A stretch of 64,000 bases of DNA from assembly GCA_964347975.1 (NCBI GenBank), contig CAYGAY010000002.1, positions 86,789 through 150,788 of the forward strand. Reading direction: 5' to 3'. Position 1 is the first letter of the stretch, and the number at the start of each line of letters is the position of its first letter. Under the pieces are notes generated by a model. That model had not been told where the DNA came from and did not search any database. It saw only the letters and a list, made by a program, of their open reading frames with translations. The translations under genes were made by a program, and so were the position numbers. Of the stretch, positions 42,129 to 51,908 are shown one piece after another. The DNA is from Bin87 sp964347975 (GTDB lineage Bacteria > Chloroflexota > Dehalococcoidia > Lucifugimonadales > UBA3495).

Positions 42129-42842
42129 ATGAGTTCGCCCGGCGGACATCAAGCCGTCGCAGAACTGGAACAAGCCCTGGGCCTGAGCTTTCAGGATCGG
42201 GGCTTGTTAGTTCAGGCGCTGACCCACCGTTCCTACGTGAACGATACCGGCGGAAGGGAAAGCGATTCTTACGAGCGACTGGAGTTCCTGGGCGATGTGG
42301 TGGTTCGCCTGATTGTCAGCGACGAGCTGTACCGTCGTCTTCCGGAATGCAACGAAGGCGACTTGACCCGACGGTTGGCCGCGCTGGTCAGCCAGCGCTC
42401 TTTAGCCGCCGTCGCTGCTGAGAAGGGTTTCGCCGAGTACGTTCTCCTGGGACGCGGGGCCGAATCCACCGGCGACCGGTACAGCGAGGGCGTTCGGGGC
42501 GACGTGATGGAATCCGTGGTCGCCGCCGTGTACCTGGACGCCGGTTACCACGCGGCCCGGCGTTTCACCTTGGCCGCTCTCTCCGAGCGGATTGACGCGG
42601 CTTGTCAACCGGGCTGGCGTCCGGATAACCCGAAAGCCGAATTGCAGGAACTGTTGCAGGGTCTGGGCAAACCGACGCCGACGTATCGGGTGGTTGCGTC
42701 TTCCGGGCCGGCCCATCAGCCCGAATTCACCGTCGAAGTGACGACCGACAGCGCCGTCCTGGGCGCCGGCGCCGGCCGGAGCAAAAACGCCGCTGAAACC
42801 GCAGCAGCCCGGAGCGCATTGGCCTCAATGACGAGGCGGTGA
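42129..42842 (+). CDS. rnc: Ribonuclease III
   Basis: 237 residues. It cleaves double-stranded RNA in rRNA and mRNA processing. The signature ERLEFLGDVVVRLIVSDEL is present (usual GDAVL reads GDVVV) and the second catalytic block is GDVMESVVAAVYLDAG, both with the acidic metal ligands. A C-terminal double-stranded RNA-binding domain begins at NPKAELQELLQG. ATG at 42129 is chosen; an upstream frame overlaps the selenoprotein gene. No clear ribosome site. Followed by ftsY as in many bacteria, but smc is missing from between them. Confidence 0.95.
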   Translation: MSSPGGHQAVAELEQALGLSFQDRGLLVQALTHRSYVNDTGGRESDSYERLEFLGDVVVRLIVSDELYRRLPECNEGDLTRRLAALVSQRSLAAVAAEKGFAEYVLLGRGAESTGDRYSEGVRGDVMESVVAAVYLDAGYHAARRFTLAALSERIDAACQPGWRPDNPKAELQELLQGLGKPTPTYRVVASSGPAHQPEFTVEVTTDSAVLGAGAGRSKNAAETAAARSALASMTRR

Positions 42843-42925
42843 ACGCCCGGCGCGCCGTGGCGGGCCAAATGATCGGAACCGGCTCACTTGCCGACGACCC
42901 GCTCCCCTGATAACCTTCTTTCGCC

Positions 42926-43885
42926 ATGTTTTCAATCTTCAAGCGCAACCGGGCGGAGACGAACCGCCAGCAGACCGACGCCGGCGTGAAGCGCAGCCGC
43001 GACAGCTGGTTTGGGCGAATCCGTAACCTGTTTGCCTCCCGCGAGTTGGACGATGCGGTCTGGGATGAGATTGAGGAGATCCTCATATCCGCCGATGTTA
43101 GCGTCGATACCACCACGGCGGTGCTGGACGACATACGGGCCGACGTTCACGGAAGGCGCATTGCCGATGGCGAGGCCGCCTTCTCCCGGCTCAAGGAACT
43201 GCTGGCGGCGGAACTGGCTGCTGAAGATGACCCCGACGTGTGGCTTGATGATGACAGCATCGCCGCGCCTTACGTGATACTGGTGTGCGGAGTGAACGGC
43301 GTGGGCAAAACCACCAGCATCGCCAAGCTGGCGCACCACTTCACCGCATCCGGCAAGAAGGTAATGTTGGGCGCTGCCGATACCTTCCGCGCTGCCGCCG
43401 AGGAGCAGTTGGAGATTCTTGGCGAAAGGGCCGGTGTGGACGTGATCAGCCACCAGCACGGCGCCGACCCCGGTGCGGTGGCCTATGACGCCTGGCAAGC
43501 TGCCCGGGCCCGTGGCGCCGATATCCTCATCGTGGACACCGCCGGTCGCCTGCATACTCGCAACAACCTGATGGCGGAGCTGCGGAAGGTGCGACGGGTC
43601 ATCAGCGGCTTGGACGCCGCCGCTCCTCACCAGGTGCTGTTGACGCTGGACGCCACCACCGGCCACAACGGGCTGACCCAGGCCCAAGCCTTCACCGATG
43701 CTGTGGGGTGTACCGGCATTTTCCTGGCCAAGCTGGACGGGACCGCCCGGGGAGGCATCGTACTGTCCATTCGGCGGGAGTTGGGAGTGCCCATCCTGTT
43801 CATTGGCACCGGCGAGGGTTTGGACGACATCGCGCCTTTCGACGCTCGTGAATTCGTCGATGCCATGCTTGCGCCGGCGTCCTGA
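42926..43885 (+). CDS. ftsY: Signal recognition particle receptor FtsY
   Basis: 319 residues, NG domains without a long acidic A domain. It docks the SRP-ribosome complex at the membrane. GTPase motifs: VNGVGKTTSIAKLA (G1), DTFRAAAEEQL, IVDTAGRLHTRNNLM (G3), AKLDGTARGG (G4, usual TKLD). N-terminal basic helix MFSIFKRNR suits membrane contact. Starts 83 bp after rnc. Confidence 0.97.
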   Translation: MFSIFKRNRAETNRQQTDAGVKRSRDSWFGRIRNLFASRELDDAVWDEIEEILISADVSVDTTTAVLDDIRADVHGRRIADGEAAFSRLKELLAAELAAEDDPDVWLDDDSIAAPYVILVCGVNGVGKTTSIAKLAHHFTASGKKVMLGAADTFRAAAEEQLEILGERAGVDVISHQHGADPGAVAYDAWQAARARGADILIVDTAGRLHTRNNLMAELRKVRRVISGLDAAAPHQVLLTLDATTGHNGLTQAQAFTDAVGCTGIFLAKLDGTARGGIVLSIRRELGVPILFIGTGEGLDDIAPFDAREFVDAMLAPAS

Positions 43886-43906
43886 CCGGATTTCCATACC
43901 CTAACC

Positions 43907-46375
43907 GTGCCGGACATCATTGCCTGGATCGCCGTCCTGTGGGCGCTGTCCCTGGTGGCGTTTCCATTTGCGTCGGGCGTATGTGGATTGGGACGCCTGG
44001 CCGACCGGGGGTGGGCGGTATCCCGGGTACTGGGCCTCCTGGCGTTGGGTTGGCTGACCTGGATCGGCGGCGCCTTGGGCGTCATACCCAACTCGGCCGG
44101 CGGCATCGCCGGGGTGCTGGGGCTGTTAGTCATCGCAGCGGTGTGGCTGGCCTATCGACGGCAGGTGGAACTGGCTGATTTCTTCCGCCGACGCTGGACG
44201 GTGGTGGCGACCACCGAGTTGCTGTTCCTGGCGGTGTTCGCTTTCTGGGTACTGGCGATCAGCGAAGTCCCGGCCATTAATCACACCGAGAAACCCATGG
44301 ACTTCGGCATCATGAATGCCGTCGCCAATGCGGACGGGTTCCCGCCGGAGGACCAGTGGCTTTCCGGTCACAGCATCGCCTACTACTACGGCGGGCACCA
44401 CATGGCCGCGACGCTGGCGACGCTGACGGGAGTCGACACCGACAAGGCGTACAACCTGGCGATGGCGACCGTACCAGCGATGCTGGCCGCCGGACTGCTG
44501 GGGCTGGTGTACAATCTGCTGCGCTTTTCCGGCGCGCGGGTGGCTCCTTCGCTGGCGGCCGGCGCGCTGGCGGCCCTGGGCGTGGTGATGCTGGGCAACC
44601 TGTCCGGGGTACTGGAGCTGGCCTACGTGCGAGGAGTGGGCGGCGACTGGTTCTGGCAGTGGGCGGGCATCAAGGGACTGGAACCGCCGGCCGGCGGTGA
44701 CGGTTGGCTGCCGGACGGTTTCTGGTGGTGGTGGCGCGGCACACGGGTCATCGATACGCTGGCGGAAGGGGGAGCCTCGCTGGATTACACCATCACCGAA
44801 GTTCCCTTCTTCAGCTTCCTTCTGGGGGATCTGCACGCCCACGTTACGTCTTTGCCCTTCACGGCGCTGGCCCTATCCCTGGCGTTGGCTATGTTGGTGG
44901 CGGCGGAACCGCCGGGGTTGGATTGGTTGCGCCGGCGTCCGGGCGAAGCCGTCGTGTTGGCGCTGACCCTTGGGGCCCTGGCATTCATCAATGCCTGGGA
45001 CTTCCCGCTCTACGCCGCGATTGTGGCAATGGTCGCCACCGCGCATTGGTTGTCCTTTGGTCGGAGACCACGGCCTCAGGCTACTTTTGATCTCTCAACC
45101 AACGAAAGCTTATCAATCGTCAGCGTCTTGACGCAAGGGCTGGGTCGCGCGGCGTTATTGGCCATCGCATTGGCCGCAGCCGGGGTAGTGCTTTACCTGC
45201 CGTTTTACGCATCCTTCGACAGCCAGGCCGGGGGTATCCTGCCCGTAACCGGTCCGGCGACGCGCCATTTCCAGTTCCTTGTAGTGATGGGGGCGCCGGC
45301 GGCGCTGGCGTCGGGTCTGGTGGCCCGGTCCGTGCTGGAAATGGGTTGGCCGACGGCGGAGTTGCGGAAACTGGGCTGGCCGGTGTTGGCCGTGAGCCTC
45401 GCGCCTTTTTTCGTCTGGCTCATGGGGGTTGCCGTGTTGGTATCGGTTTCGACCGGCGACGTGAACTTGGCGGAAGGGTTGGTGTGGCGGCGTCTCACCC
45501 TGGCGGCGCCCCTGCTGCTGGCGGGAGGGCTGGCGACGTATTGCGCTCTCGTGTTGTCCGCAGGACGCCGGCCAATGCAATGGCTCGTTTTCGCCCTGAT
45601 CCTGGCGGCGGCCGGGTTCTACCTGCTGGCTGGGGCCGAGCTTTTTCGCATTTCCGACCTGTTCGGAAATCGGATGAACACCGTCTTCAAAGTGTATTAC
45701 CAGGCTTGGATACTGTTGGGTATCGCCGGCGCCGTGGGATTTTATTACATCGTGGCCGCTCCCATCCGGCGGCGGTGGACGGATTACCGGGCCGGACTAT
45801 TGAGGGCCGTTGGACTGGGATGGGCAGTCGTGGTTATGGCGCTGGTCCTTGCATCCGCCTACTATCCCGTCGCGGCGGCGCTGGAACGGACGGGGTGGTT
45901 TCAGGATGGAGAAAGTTGGGCGGACAATGCGCTCTCGGGCCTGGAATACCTGAAGCGCGCCGAACCTGACGAATACGACGCAATCATGTGGCTGAACACG
46001 CAGGCGGAACCCGGCCGTATCGTTGAAGCGGTTGGCGACGGGTACAGCGATTACGGAAGGATCTCCAGCGCCACGGGCCGGGCCACCGTGCTGGGGTGGG
46101 AAGGCCACCAACGGCAATGGCGCGGCGAAGACCAGGGCAACTTGCTGGCCGGCCGGCGGCACGATGTAGCAACCATCTATGAGAATGAGGACGGCATCGA
46201 AGTGTTACGATTGCTCAGGCTCTACGACGTGCGTTGGCTGGTGGTCGGCCCCCGGGAACGGGAAACCTACGGCGACGATGTTGGTCAACGGATGGAGCAA
46301 TGGGCTACGGAGGGATGGCTCACGCCGGAATTCTCATCCGGAGATATGGTCATCTACGAAGTCAGAAATCAATGA
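43907..46375 (+). CDS. Chlor_Arch_YYY (DUF2298) integral membrane protein
   Basis: 822 residues, single-domain class. GTG start at 43907, 21 bp after ftsY. About 18 membrane helices. Motifs shared with the C-terminal half of 3004-7770: SGHSIAYYYGGHHMAATL (YYYxG), VPFFSFLLGDLHAHVTSLPF, FRISDLFGNRMNTVFKVYYQAWIL and a C-terminal soluble region (IMWLNTQAEPGRIVEAVGDGYSDYGRISSATGRATVLGWEGHQRQWRG). The DLHAH and soluble region suggest a glycosyltransferase-like active site facing outside, but function is unknown. Confidence 0.9.
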   Translation: MPDIIAWIAVLWALSLVAFPFASGVCGLGRLADRGWAVSRVLGLLALGWLTWIGGALGVIPNSAGGIAGVLGLLVIAAVWLAYRRQVELADFFRRRWTVVATTELLFLAVFAFWVLAISEVPAINHTEKPMDFGIMNAVANADGFPPEDQWLSGHSIAYYYGGHHMAATLATLTGVDTDKAYNLAMATVPAMLAAGLLGLVYNLLRFSGARVAPSLAAGALAALGVVMLGNLSGVLELAYVRGVGGDWFWQWAGIKGLEPPAGGDGWLPDGFWWWWRGTRVIDTLAEGGASLDYTITEVPFFSFLLGDLHAHVTSLPFTALALSLALAMLVAAEPPGLDWLRRRPGEAVVLALTLGALAFINAWDFPLYAAIVAMVATAHWLSFGRRPRPQATFDLSTNESLSIVSVLTQGLGRAALLAIALAAAGVVLYLPFYASFDSQAGGILPVTGPATRHFQFLVVMGAPAALASGLVARSVLEMGWPTAELRKLGWPVLAVSLAPFFVWLMGVAVLVSVSTGDVNLAEGLVWRRLTLAAPLLLAGGLATYCALVLSAGRRPMQWLVFALILAAAGFYLLAGAELFRISDLFGNRMNTVFKVYYQAWILLGIAGAVGFYYIVAAPIRRRWTDYRAGLLRAVGLGWAVVVMALVLASAYYPVAAALERTGWFQDGESWADNALSGLEYLKRAEPDEYDAIMWLNTQAEPGRIVEAVGDGYSDYGRISSATGRATVLGWEGHQRQWRGEDQGNLLAGRRHDVATIYENEDGIEVLRLLRLYDVRWLVVGPRERETYGDDVGQRMEQWATEGWLTPEFSSGDMVIYEVRNQ

Positions 46376-46408
46376 TACCCGGTACACACCGGCAACCAGG
46401 AGGCGAAC

Positions 46409-46843
46409 ATGGAATTCAACGACGTAAGGCAGTTCTTTGCCAGCAACCACCGGGGCGTGATCAACACCTTCCGCCGGGATGGTTCGGCGCAGACCAGCAT
46501 TGTAGTCTGCGGCGTGTCCCCCTTTGAGGGTGACGACGGGCCGATCTTTGTCACCGTCCGGGGCACATCCTACAAGGTACGCAATCTGCGCCGGGATAAC
46601 CGCTGCAACGTGATGGCCGTGGCCGAGGACTGGCGGCAATTCGCGGTGGTGGAGGGCACGGTGACACTGAACGACTACCAGAACACCGACGCCGAGGAAA
46701 TGCGCCAGATGTTGCGCACGGCCTTCATGGCCTGCGGCGACCACGAGCATCCCGATTGGGAGGAATACGACCGCGCCATGGTGCAGCAGGACGCCGTGAT
46801 TGTGAGGCTGACGCCGGAGCGGGTGTATGGCCTGATACGGTAG
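46409..46843 (+). CDS. PPOX-class flavin/F420-dependent oxidoreductase
   Basis: 144 residues, split-barrel fold. NHRGVINTFRRDGSAQTSIV and VTVRGTSYKVRNLRRDNRCNVM are typical of the PPOX/F420 branch, where the basic residues bind the cofactor phosphate. AGGAGG lies 6-8 nt upstream. Start 33 bp after the YYY gene. Whether it uses FMN or F420 cannot be decided from sequence alone. Confidence 0.85.
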   Translation: MEFNDVRQFFASNHRGVINTFRRDGSAQTSIVVCGVSPFEGDDGPIFVTVRGTSYKVRNLRRDNRCNVMAVAEDWRQFAVVEGTVTLNDYQNTDAEEMRQMLRTAFMACGDHEHPDWEEYDRAMVQQDAVIVRLTPERVYGLIR

Positions 46844-46903
46844 CGCCGGGAAAGAACTGCCCGCCCCGTGCGGTTTGACAGCCGTTGCGGAGCTGTTCCG
46901 GCC

Positions 46904-49012
46904 CTATTTTTCCAACACCAACCCCGGCTGTGAGCTGGCCACTTGCCCGTTGCCCCGGTCATCCGCGACGAGCGAACCGGGGTTGTCCAGCAGGCGCAAC
47001 AACGCATCCTCGTCCAGCACGGGCACGCCCAGCCGTTCCGCCGTTGTCAGCTTGCTGCCGGCCGATGCGCCGGCTACCAGCCAGTTGGTCTTGCGACTCA
47101 CCGACGACGTGGTGGCCGCGCCCAGGGCTTTCACCTTGCCCTCGGCCTCCCGACGGGTCATGGACGAAAGCGTGCCGGTGATGACGAAGGTCTGGCCCTG
47201 CCAGGGCTGGGCGGATTCGTCGATTGGCGTCAGTTCATGCCACATCTGGACGCCGGCCGCTTTCAAGCCGGCGATGGTCTGCTGGTTCCGCTCAGTGGCG
47301 AAATAGTTGACGATGCTCTCGGCAATGCGAGGGCCGATGCCGTCAATCCTGGTGAGTTCGTCAATGTCGGCGGCGGCTATATCGTCGCTGCTGGCGTAAT
47401 GACCGGCCAGCAATTCGGCCACCTCCGCCCCTACGTGCAGGATACCCAGGGCGAACAGAAGGCGCGCCAGCGGTCGTTGCTTGCTGGCTGCAACGTTGCT
47501 CAAAATGCGGATGGCGAGTTTTTCGCCCATGCGGTCCAGTTCAACCAGTTGCTCTTGGGTCAGCGAGTATAAGTCCGAGGCGTCGGAGACCAGCCCCCGG
47601 TCAATGAGGATGCGGCACCACCGCTCGCCAAGTCCATCGATGTCCATGGCGCCCCGACTGACGAAATGCTTGAGGGACTCGAAGAACTGAGCTGGACAAG
47701 CGGAGTTGGGGCAGCGGTGCATAGCGTCGCCCACTTCCTTGATGACGGCCGTATCGCATTCGGGACAGCGTTCCGGCATCCGGAATATTGGGCCACGCTC
47801 TTCGCCGGGCATTTCGACTGGCCCAATCACGTGGGGGATAACGTCGCCGGCCCGCTCGATCTCCACCAGGTCGCCGATGCGAATGTCCTTGCGGTGAATG
47901 TCCTCCGCGTTGTGCAGCGAAGCGTGTTGTACCGTCGCGCCGCTGACCACCACCGGCTCCAGGATGGCCTGGGGGTTCAGGCTGCCGGTGCGCCCCACGT
48001 TGATGATGATCTCCCGCAGCCGGGTCACCGCGCGCTCGGAGGGGAACTTGTAGGCGATGGCCCAGCGGGGTTCCCGTCCGGCCACGCCCAGGGCATTCTG
48101 CCAGGCAATGCTGTCCACTTTGAGCACCAGGCCGTCAGCTTCGTAGTTCCAGTCGTGCCGGTGGCGCAGCATCTCGTCGTAGAAGTCGCAGACCTCATCT
48201 AGGGTGTCAAAAGTGCGGTTGAGGGGGTTGACGCGGAGGCCGTAGGAGTCCAGCCGTTCCAACGCCTCCCAGTGTCCGGCCGGCATGGGCGCGGCGCCGG
48301 TGTCGTTAAGGCTGTACACCCAGATCTCCATGTTCCGGTCGCGCACCACCTGAGGGTCCAGCTGGCGGATGGTGCCGGCTCCGGTGTTGCGTGGGTTGGC
48401 GTACAACTGCTCGCCGTTGCGCGCTTTCTCCTCGTTCATCCGGCGGAAGCTGTCCAGGGGCAGATACACCTCGCCGCGCACTTCCAGTTCGGACGGGAAA
48501 TCACCAACCAGTTGGCGCGGAATGCTCCGCACTTCCCGCAGGTTGCGCGTAACATCCTCGCCGGTTTGCCCGTTGCCCCGGGTCGCCCCCAGCACCAGTT
48601 CGCCAGCGCGATAGACCAGGCGCACCGCCAGCCCGTCGATTTTCAGCTCGGCCACCATGCGAAAGGGCTGCCCGTCCAGCAGGTCGGTCACCCGGCGGCG
48701 CCACGCCTCCAGGTCCTCGCGGCTGAAGGCGTTGGCCAGGCTGAACATGGGGATGGGGTGCTGCACTTGGGGGAAGCGGTCAGAGGCGCTGCCTCCGATG
48801 AGTTGGGTCGGGGAGCTGGCGGAGCGGAGCCCCGGGTACGCGGCTTCCAGCTCGCGCAACTCCTGCATCAGCGCGTCGTACTGCCCGTCGCTGATGACCG
48901 GCGCGTCGTCATTGTAGTACCGCTCGTTGTGGAACCAAAGCTCGTCGCGCAGCTGTTTGGCGCGTTCCGCCGGGTCGCCGGCGTGGTCGGATTGGGAGGA
49001 TAAAGTGGTCAT
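46904..49012 (-). CDS. ligA: NAD-dependent DNA ligase
   Basis: 702 residues, usual length is about 670-700. It seals nicks in replication and repair. ATG at 49010-49012 with AGGAAG upstream; a longer frame is unsupported. Domains in order: Ia region with HNERYYNDDAPVISDGQYD, adenylation domain with catalytic Lys in AELKIDGLAVRLVY (KxDG), OB fold, four-Cys zinc finger (CPECDTAVIKEVGDAMHRCPNSACPAQ), HhH domain and BRCT domain (FVITGTLSSMTRREAEGKVKALGA). The last 25 residues extend past the BRCT domain. Confidence 0.97.
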   Translation of the reverse strand: MTTLSSQSDHAGDPAERAKQLRDELWFHNERYYNDDAPVISDGQYDALMQELRELEAAYPGLRSASSPTQLIGGSASDRFPQVQHPIPMFSLANAFSREDLEAWRRRVTDLLDGQPFRMVAELKIDGLAVRLVYRAGELVLGATRGNGQTGEDVTRNLREVRSIPRQLVGDFPSELEVRGEVYLPLDSFRRMNEEKARNGEQLYANPRNTGAGTIRQLDPQVVRDRNMEIWVYSLNDTGAAPMPAGHWEALERLDSYGLRVNPLNRTFDTLDEVCDFYDEMLRHRHDWNYEADGLVLKVDSIAWQNALGVAGREPRWAIAYKFPSERAVTRLREIIINVGRTGSLNPQAILEPVVVSGATVQHASLHNAEDIHRKDIRIGDLVEIERAGDVIPHVIGPVEMPGEERGPIFRMPERCPECDTAVIKEVGDAMHRCPNSACPAQFFESLKHFVSRGAMDIDGLGERWCRILIDRGLVSDASDLYSLTQEQLVELDRMGEKLAIRILSNVAASKQRPLARLLFALGILHVGAEVAELLAGHYASSDDIAAADIDELTRIDGIGPRIAESIVNYFATERNQQTIAGLKAAGVQMWHELTPIDESAQPWQGQTFVITGTLSSMTRREAEGKVKALGAATTSSVSRKTNWLVAGASAGSKLTTAERLGVPVLDEDALLRLLDNPGSLVADDRGNGQVASSQPGLVLEK

Positions 49013-49155
49013 CTGCGGCTTCCTGAATTGAAGGTGAACAGTGTGGATAGTATAGTCCCGACCGAGCAAACGATGCACCAACGACGGCTTGCCTGGTATA
49101 TGATATTCATAAATAAGCACGACGCCCCATAGCACGACACCGGGAGGGTTCAGTT

Positions 49156-49686
49156 ATGCCCGCTGCCGCCGACGGCCTTATCTCCGCCCTGGAGAACAAC
49201 TTCACCACCATAGATCTCGCGCTGCGGGACCTTACCGACGAGGAATTTGCCCGCATCCCGGCGGCCGACTGCAATTCGGTGGCCTGGATTCTCTGGCATC
49301 TGTCCCGTGTGATCGACTCGTTCATCCACACCAGGCTCCGGGACCTGCCCCAGCTGTGGGACACCAACAACTGGGAGAGGCATTTCACCATGCCGGCCGA
49401 TGGTGAAAATCGCGGTCTGGGTTGGACGCACCAGATGGTGTGCGACTGGCGCCCCCCGGCCCGCAGCTTGCAGATGGACTATTTCGAGCAGGTGCGTTCC
49501 GCCCTGCGGGAGTATCTGCCGGCTCTGACCGAACCCCAGATGCAACAGACGAAGGTTATACCGCCGGTGTCGGAACCGCGTACTGTGGCGGCGGCGCTGG
49601 GCCAGATGACCTGGGACTGCGTATCCCACGGCGGCCAGATCGCCTACCTGCGCGGAATGTACAAGGGCATGGGCTGGCACCGCTAG
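49156..49686 (+). CDS. DinB superfamily protein
   Basis: 176 residues, four-helix bundle of the DinB/YfiT superfamily. Candidate metal ligands are His in VAWILWHLSRVIDS and His in CVSHGGQIAYLRGMYKG near the C-terminus, both at typical positions. Such proteins are often thiol-dependent transferases or of unknown role. ATG at 49156 with GGGAGG 8-10 nt upstream. Confidence 0.85.
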   Translation: MPAAADGLISALENNFTTIDLALRDLTDEEFARIPAADCNSVAWILWHLSRVIDSFIHTRLRDLPQLWDTNNWERHFTMPADGENRGLGWTHQMVCDWRPPARSLQMDYFEQVRSALREYLPALTEPQMQQTKVIPPVSEPRTVAAALGQMTWDCVSHGGQIAYLRGMYKGMGWHR

Positions 49687-49701
49687 GAACCGGCCGCCGG
49701 C

Positions 49702-50180
49702 TCATTGCGCCGGCGTCAAAGCGTCTCTGAGGATCCCGGCACACGCCTCCCACGAAAACTTCCGGGCGTATTCCCGAACCTGCTCGCGGTCGCACTCCAT
49801 TGCCCGCCGGGCGGCCGCGGCAAGGTCGTCATCCAACGCGCCGGAAATGCCGTCGGCGACCACATCCCGGGGCCCGGTGACCGGGTAGGCCGCCACCGGC
49901 GTCCCACAAACCATGCTCTCAGTGATGACGTTGCCGAGGTATCGGTGCGGCTGGGAAACACCATCACGTCGGCGGATGCGTAGAACTGCGCCAACTCATG
50001 CCCGCGTTTGAAACCGACAAAGGCGACCCGGTCGCCGTAGCGCTGTTCCAGCTCTCCCCGGTAGGGGCCGTCTCCAACCACCCAGCTACGGTGGCCGGGG
50101 ATTGACGCCAGTTCGCAGAACTCGTCCACGCTCTTTTCCCGACTGACTCGTCCAACGTACACGAGGACAGTAACATACAA
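49702..50180 (-). pseudogene. GT4 glycosyltransferase, C-terminal half with one-base deletion
   Basis: Only the C-terminal half of a GT-B enzyme is present: VLVYVGRVSREKSVDEFCEL, WVVGDGPYRGELEQRYGDRV, ELAQFYASADVMVFPSRTDT. At that point (about 49937-49945) one base is missing, so the frame goes to SATSSLRAW. The expected TFGNVITESMVCGTPVAAYP continues in the other frame to 49702. The donor-binding E(x7)E region falls on the lesion. The N-terminal half is absent upstream. Confidence 0.9.
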
Positions 50181-50216
50181 GTGACGAGGGAAGAATTTGA
50201 TGGTGATGATGGCTGG

Positions 50217-51860
50217 CTATAGGCCCAATTGCTCGGCGGCCATCTGGCGGAGAAGATACTTCTGAACCTTGCCGCTGGAGGTCATGGGGTAGTCATCCAT
50301 GATGACCAGGTGGCGGGGGATTTTGAAGCTGGCCATCTTGCCGCGACAGAAAGCGTCCAAATCCGCGTCGCTGATGGCCTGTCCCGGCTCCACCACGATG
50401 CAGGCGCAGGCGACTTCGGCCAGGCGCGGGTCGGGCACGCCGATGACCTGCGCCTTGTTGACGGCGGGATGCTCCAGCAGGAACGCCTCCACCTCGGTGG
50501 GGTCAACGTTCTCGCCGCCGACCTTGAGCATATCCTTGTAGCGGCCCATGAAGCGGATGCTGCCGTCGTCGCGCATGGTGGCAACGTCGCCGGTGTGGAA
50601 CCAGCCATCGTCGTCGATGGCCTCCGCCGTGGCCTCGGGGCGCTTGTAGTAGCCCTGCATCAGGGCGTAGCCGCGTACGCACAGCTCGCCCATGGTGGAC
50701 GGGGGCAGCGGGTCGCCGGTGTCGGGGTCAATAACCTTGAACTCATAGCCGGGCAGCGGATGGCCGCTTTCAATGCAGCGGTCGTCGATAGGCGCATCGA
50801 GGAACGTGCGCGTCGCCCCCACGCCCACCTCGGTCATCCCCCATGCCGACAGGGAGGGGCACAACTTCTCTTGCGTCAGGCGCGCCGTGGGTTCGCTGCT
50901 GGCCATCCCCACGGCCAGCAGGATGGTGCGCAGGCAGCTTTTGTCGATGCGGTCAACGTCGGGATGGTGGGTGAGGTCAAAAAAGTGAGTGTCGAAGCCG
51001 TCCATCACGGTGGCCCGCTCCGATTCCAGCAAACTCAGAACCTCACCGGCGTCGAACATGGTGGTCAGCACGACCCGCGCGCCCGTGACCCAGGACATCA
51101 GCGGCCCCTCGTACAGCCCAAAGCAATGGAACAGGGGCAGGTACATCAGGATAACGTCCCGCGACGACATACCCATGCGGTTAGCGGCGTCAACGACGGT
51201 GCGGATGGGGTTGTGGCAGTGCATCACGCCCTTGGGAAAGCCGGTGGTGCCCGACGTGTACATCAGCAGGAACGTATCGTCGGGGCTGACGGCGGCCTCC
51301 CGCTGGGCCAGCTCGGCGGCGGGCGCTTCATCCGCGCCGGCGAGCATAGCATCCCAGCCGATGACGCCGGGAGGCCGGCTCTCGCCCAGCCGTTCATCGT
51401 CCAGGATAATGACATTACGCAACGCCGGAAAAGCCGCCGGCCGCAGGTCGGCGGCATCTCCCGAATCAATCTCGGGCGCAACCTGCCGCAGCATGTCCAG
51501 GTAGTCAACCGGACCGGAACGGTCCATCAAAATCAGCGCGGTAGAGTCGGAATGATTGACCAGGTACTCCATATCGCTGGTGCGAAAGCGGGTGTTGATG
51601 GGGACGATGACCGCGCCGATTTTAGCGATTGCGCCAAACAGAAACAGCCACTCCGCCCGGTTGGGCATCCAAAGCGACACCTTATCGCCGGGCTGGACGC
51701 CCAGATTGATCAGGGCGCGGGCCACACGGCCAACCTCGTCGCGGAACTGAGCGAAGGTCCAGCGCCGGCCTTCGTACATCAGGGCTTCGCGGGGGCCGAA
51801 CTTCTCAGCGGCCTGGTTGATTAGCGCGCCAACGGTCTGCTTATGGAACCAGTCAGACAT
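50217..51860 (-). CDS. Acyl-CoA synthetase (AMP-dependent, fatty acid type)
   Basis: 547 residues. It activates a carboxylate with ATP and CoA through an acyl-AMP. Motifs: phosphate loop LLMYTSGTTGFPKGVMHCHN, adenine-binding AWGMTEVGVG, DDGWFHTGDVATMRDDG, the GRYKDMLKVGGENVDPTEVE hinge and the catalytic Lys in TSSGKVQKYLLR. ATG at 51858-51860 is preferred over a TTG 9 nt upstream; GGAGG lies 9 nt before it. Chain length or substrate class cannot be given. Stands alone between accessory genes. Confidence 0.92.
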   Translation of the reverse strand: MSDWFHKQTVGALINQAAEKFGPREALMYEGRRWTFAQFRDEVGRVARALINLGVQPGDKVSLWMPNRAEWLFLFGAIAKIGAVIVPINTRFRTSDMEYLVNHSDSTALILMDRSGPVDYLDMLRQVAPEIDSGDAADLRPAAFPALRNVIILDDERLGESRPPGVIGWDAMLAGADEAPAAELAQREAAVSPDDTFLLMYTSGTTGFPKGVMHCHNPIRTVVDAANRMGMSSRDVILMYLPLFHCFGLYEGPLMSWVTGARVVLTTMFDAGEVLSLLESERATVMDGFDTHFFDLTHHPDVDRIDKSCLRTILLAVGMASSEPTARLTQEKLCPSLSAWGMTEVGVGATRTFLDAPIDDRCIESGHPLPGYEFKVIDPDTGDPLPPSTMGELCVRGYALMQGYYKRPEATAEAIDDDGWFHTGDVATMRDDGSIRFMGRYKDMLKVGGENVDPTEVEAFLLEHPAVNKAQVIGVPDPRLAEVACACIVVEPGQAISDADLDAFCRGKMASFKIPRHLVIMDDYPMTSSGKVQKYLLRQMAAEQLGL

Positions 51861-51908
51861 CGGTTGCAACCTCCGGAGCGCCGGGTATTCCGCAATGACT
51901 GTACCGGG

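Noticed and set aside
50229..51824. 531-codon frame antisense to the acyl-CoA synthetase, and a 372-codon one antisense to the helicase (54481-55599)
   Set aside because: Same shadow effect; no motif, no ribosome site, and the sense strands carry complete enzyme signatures.
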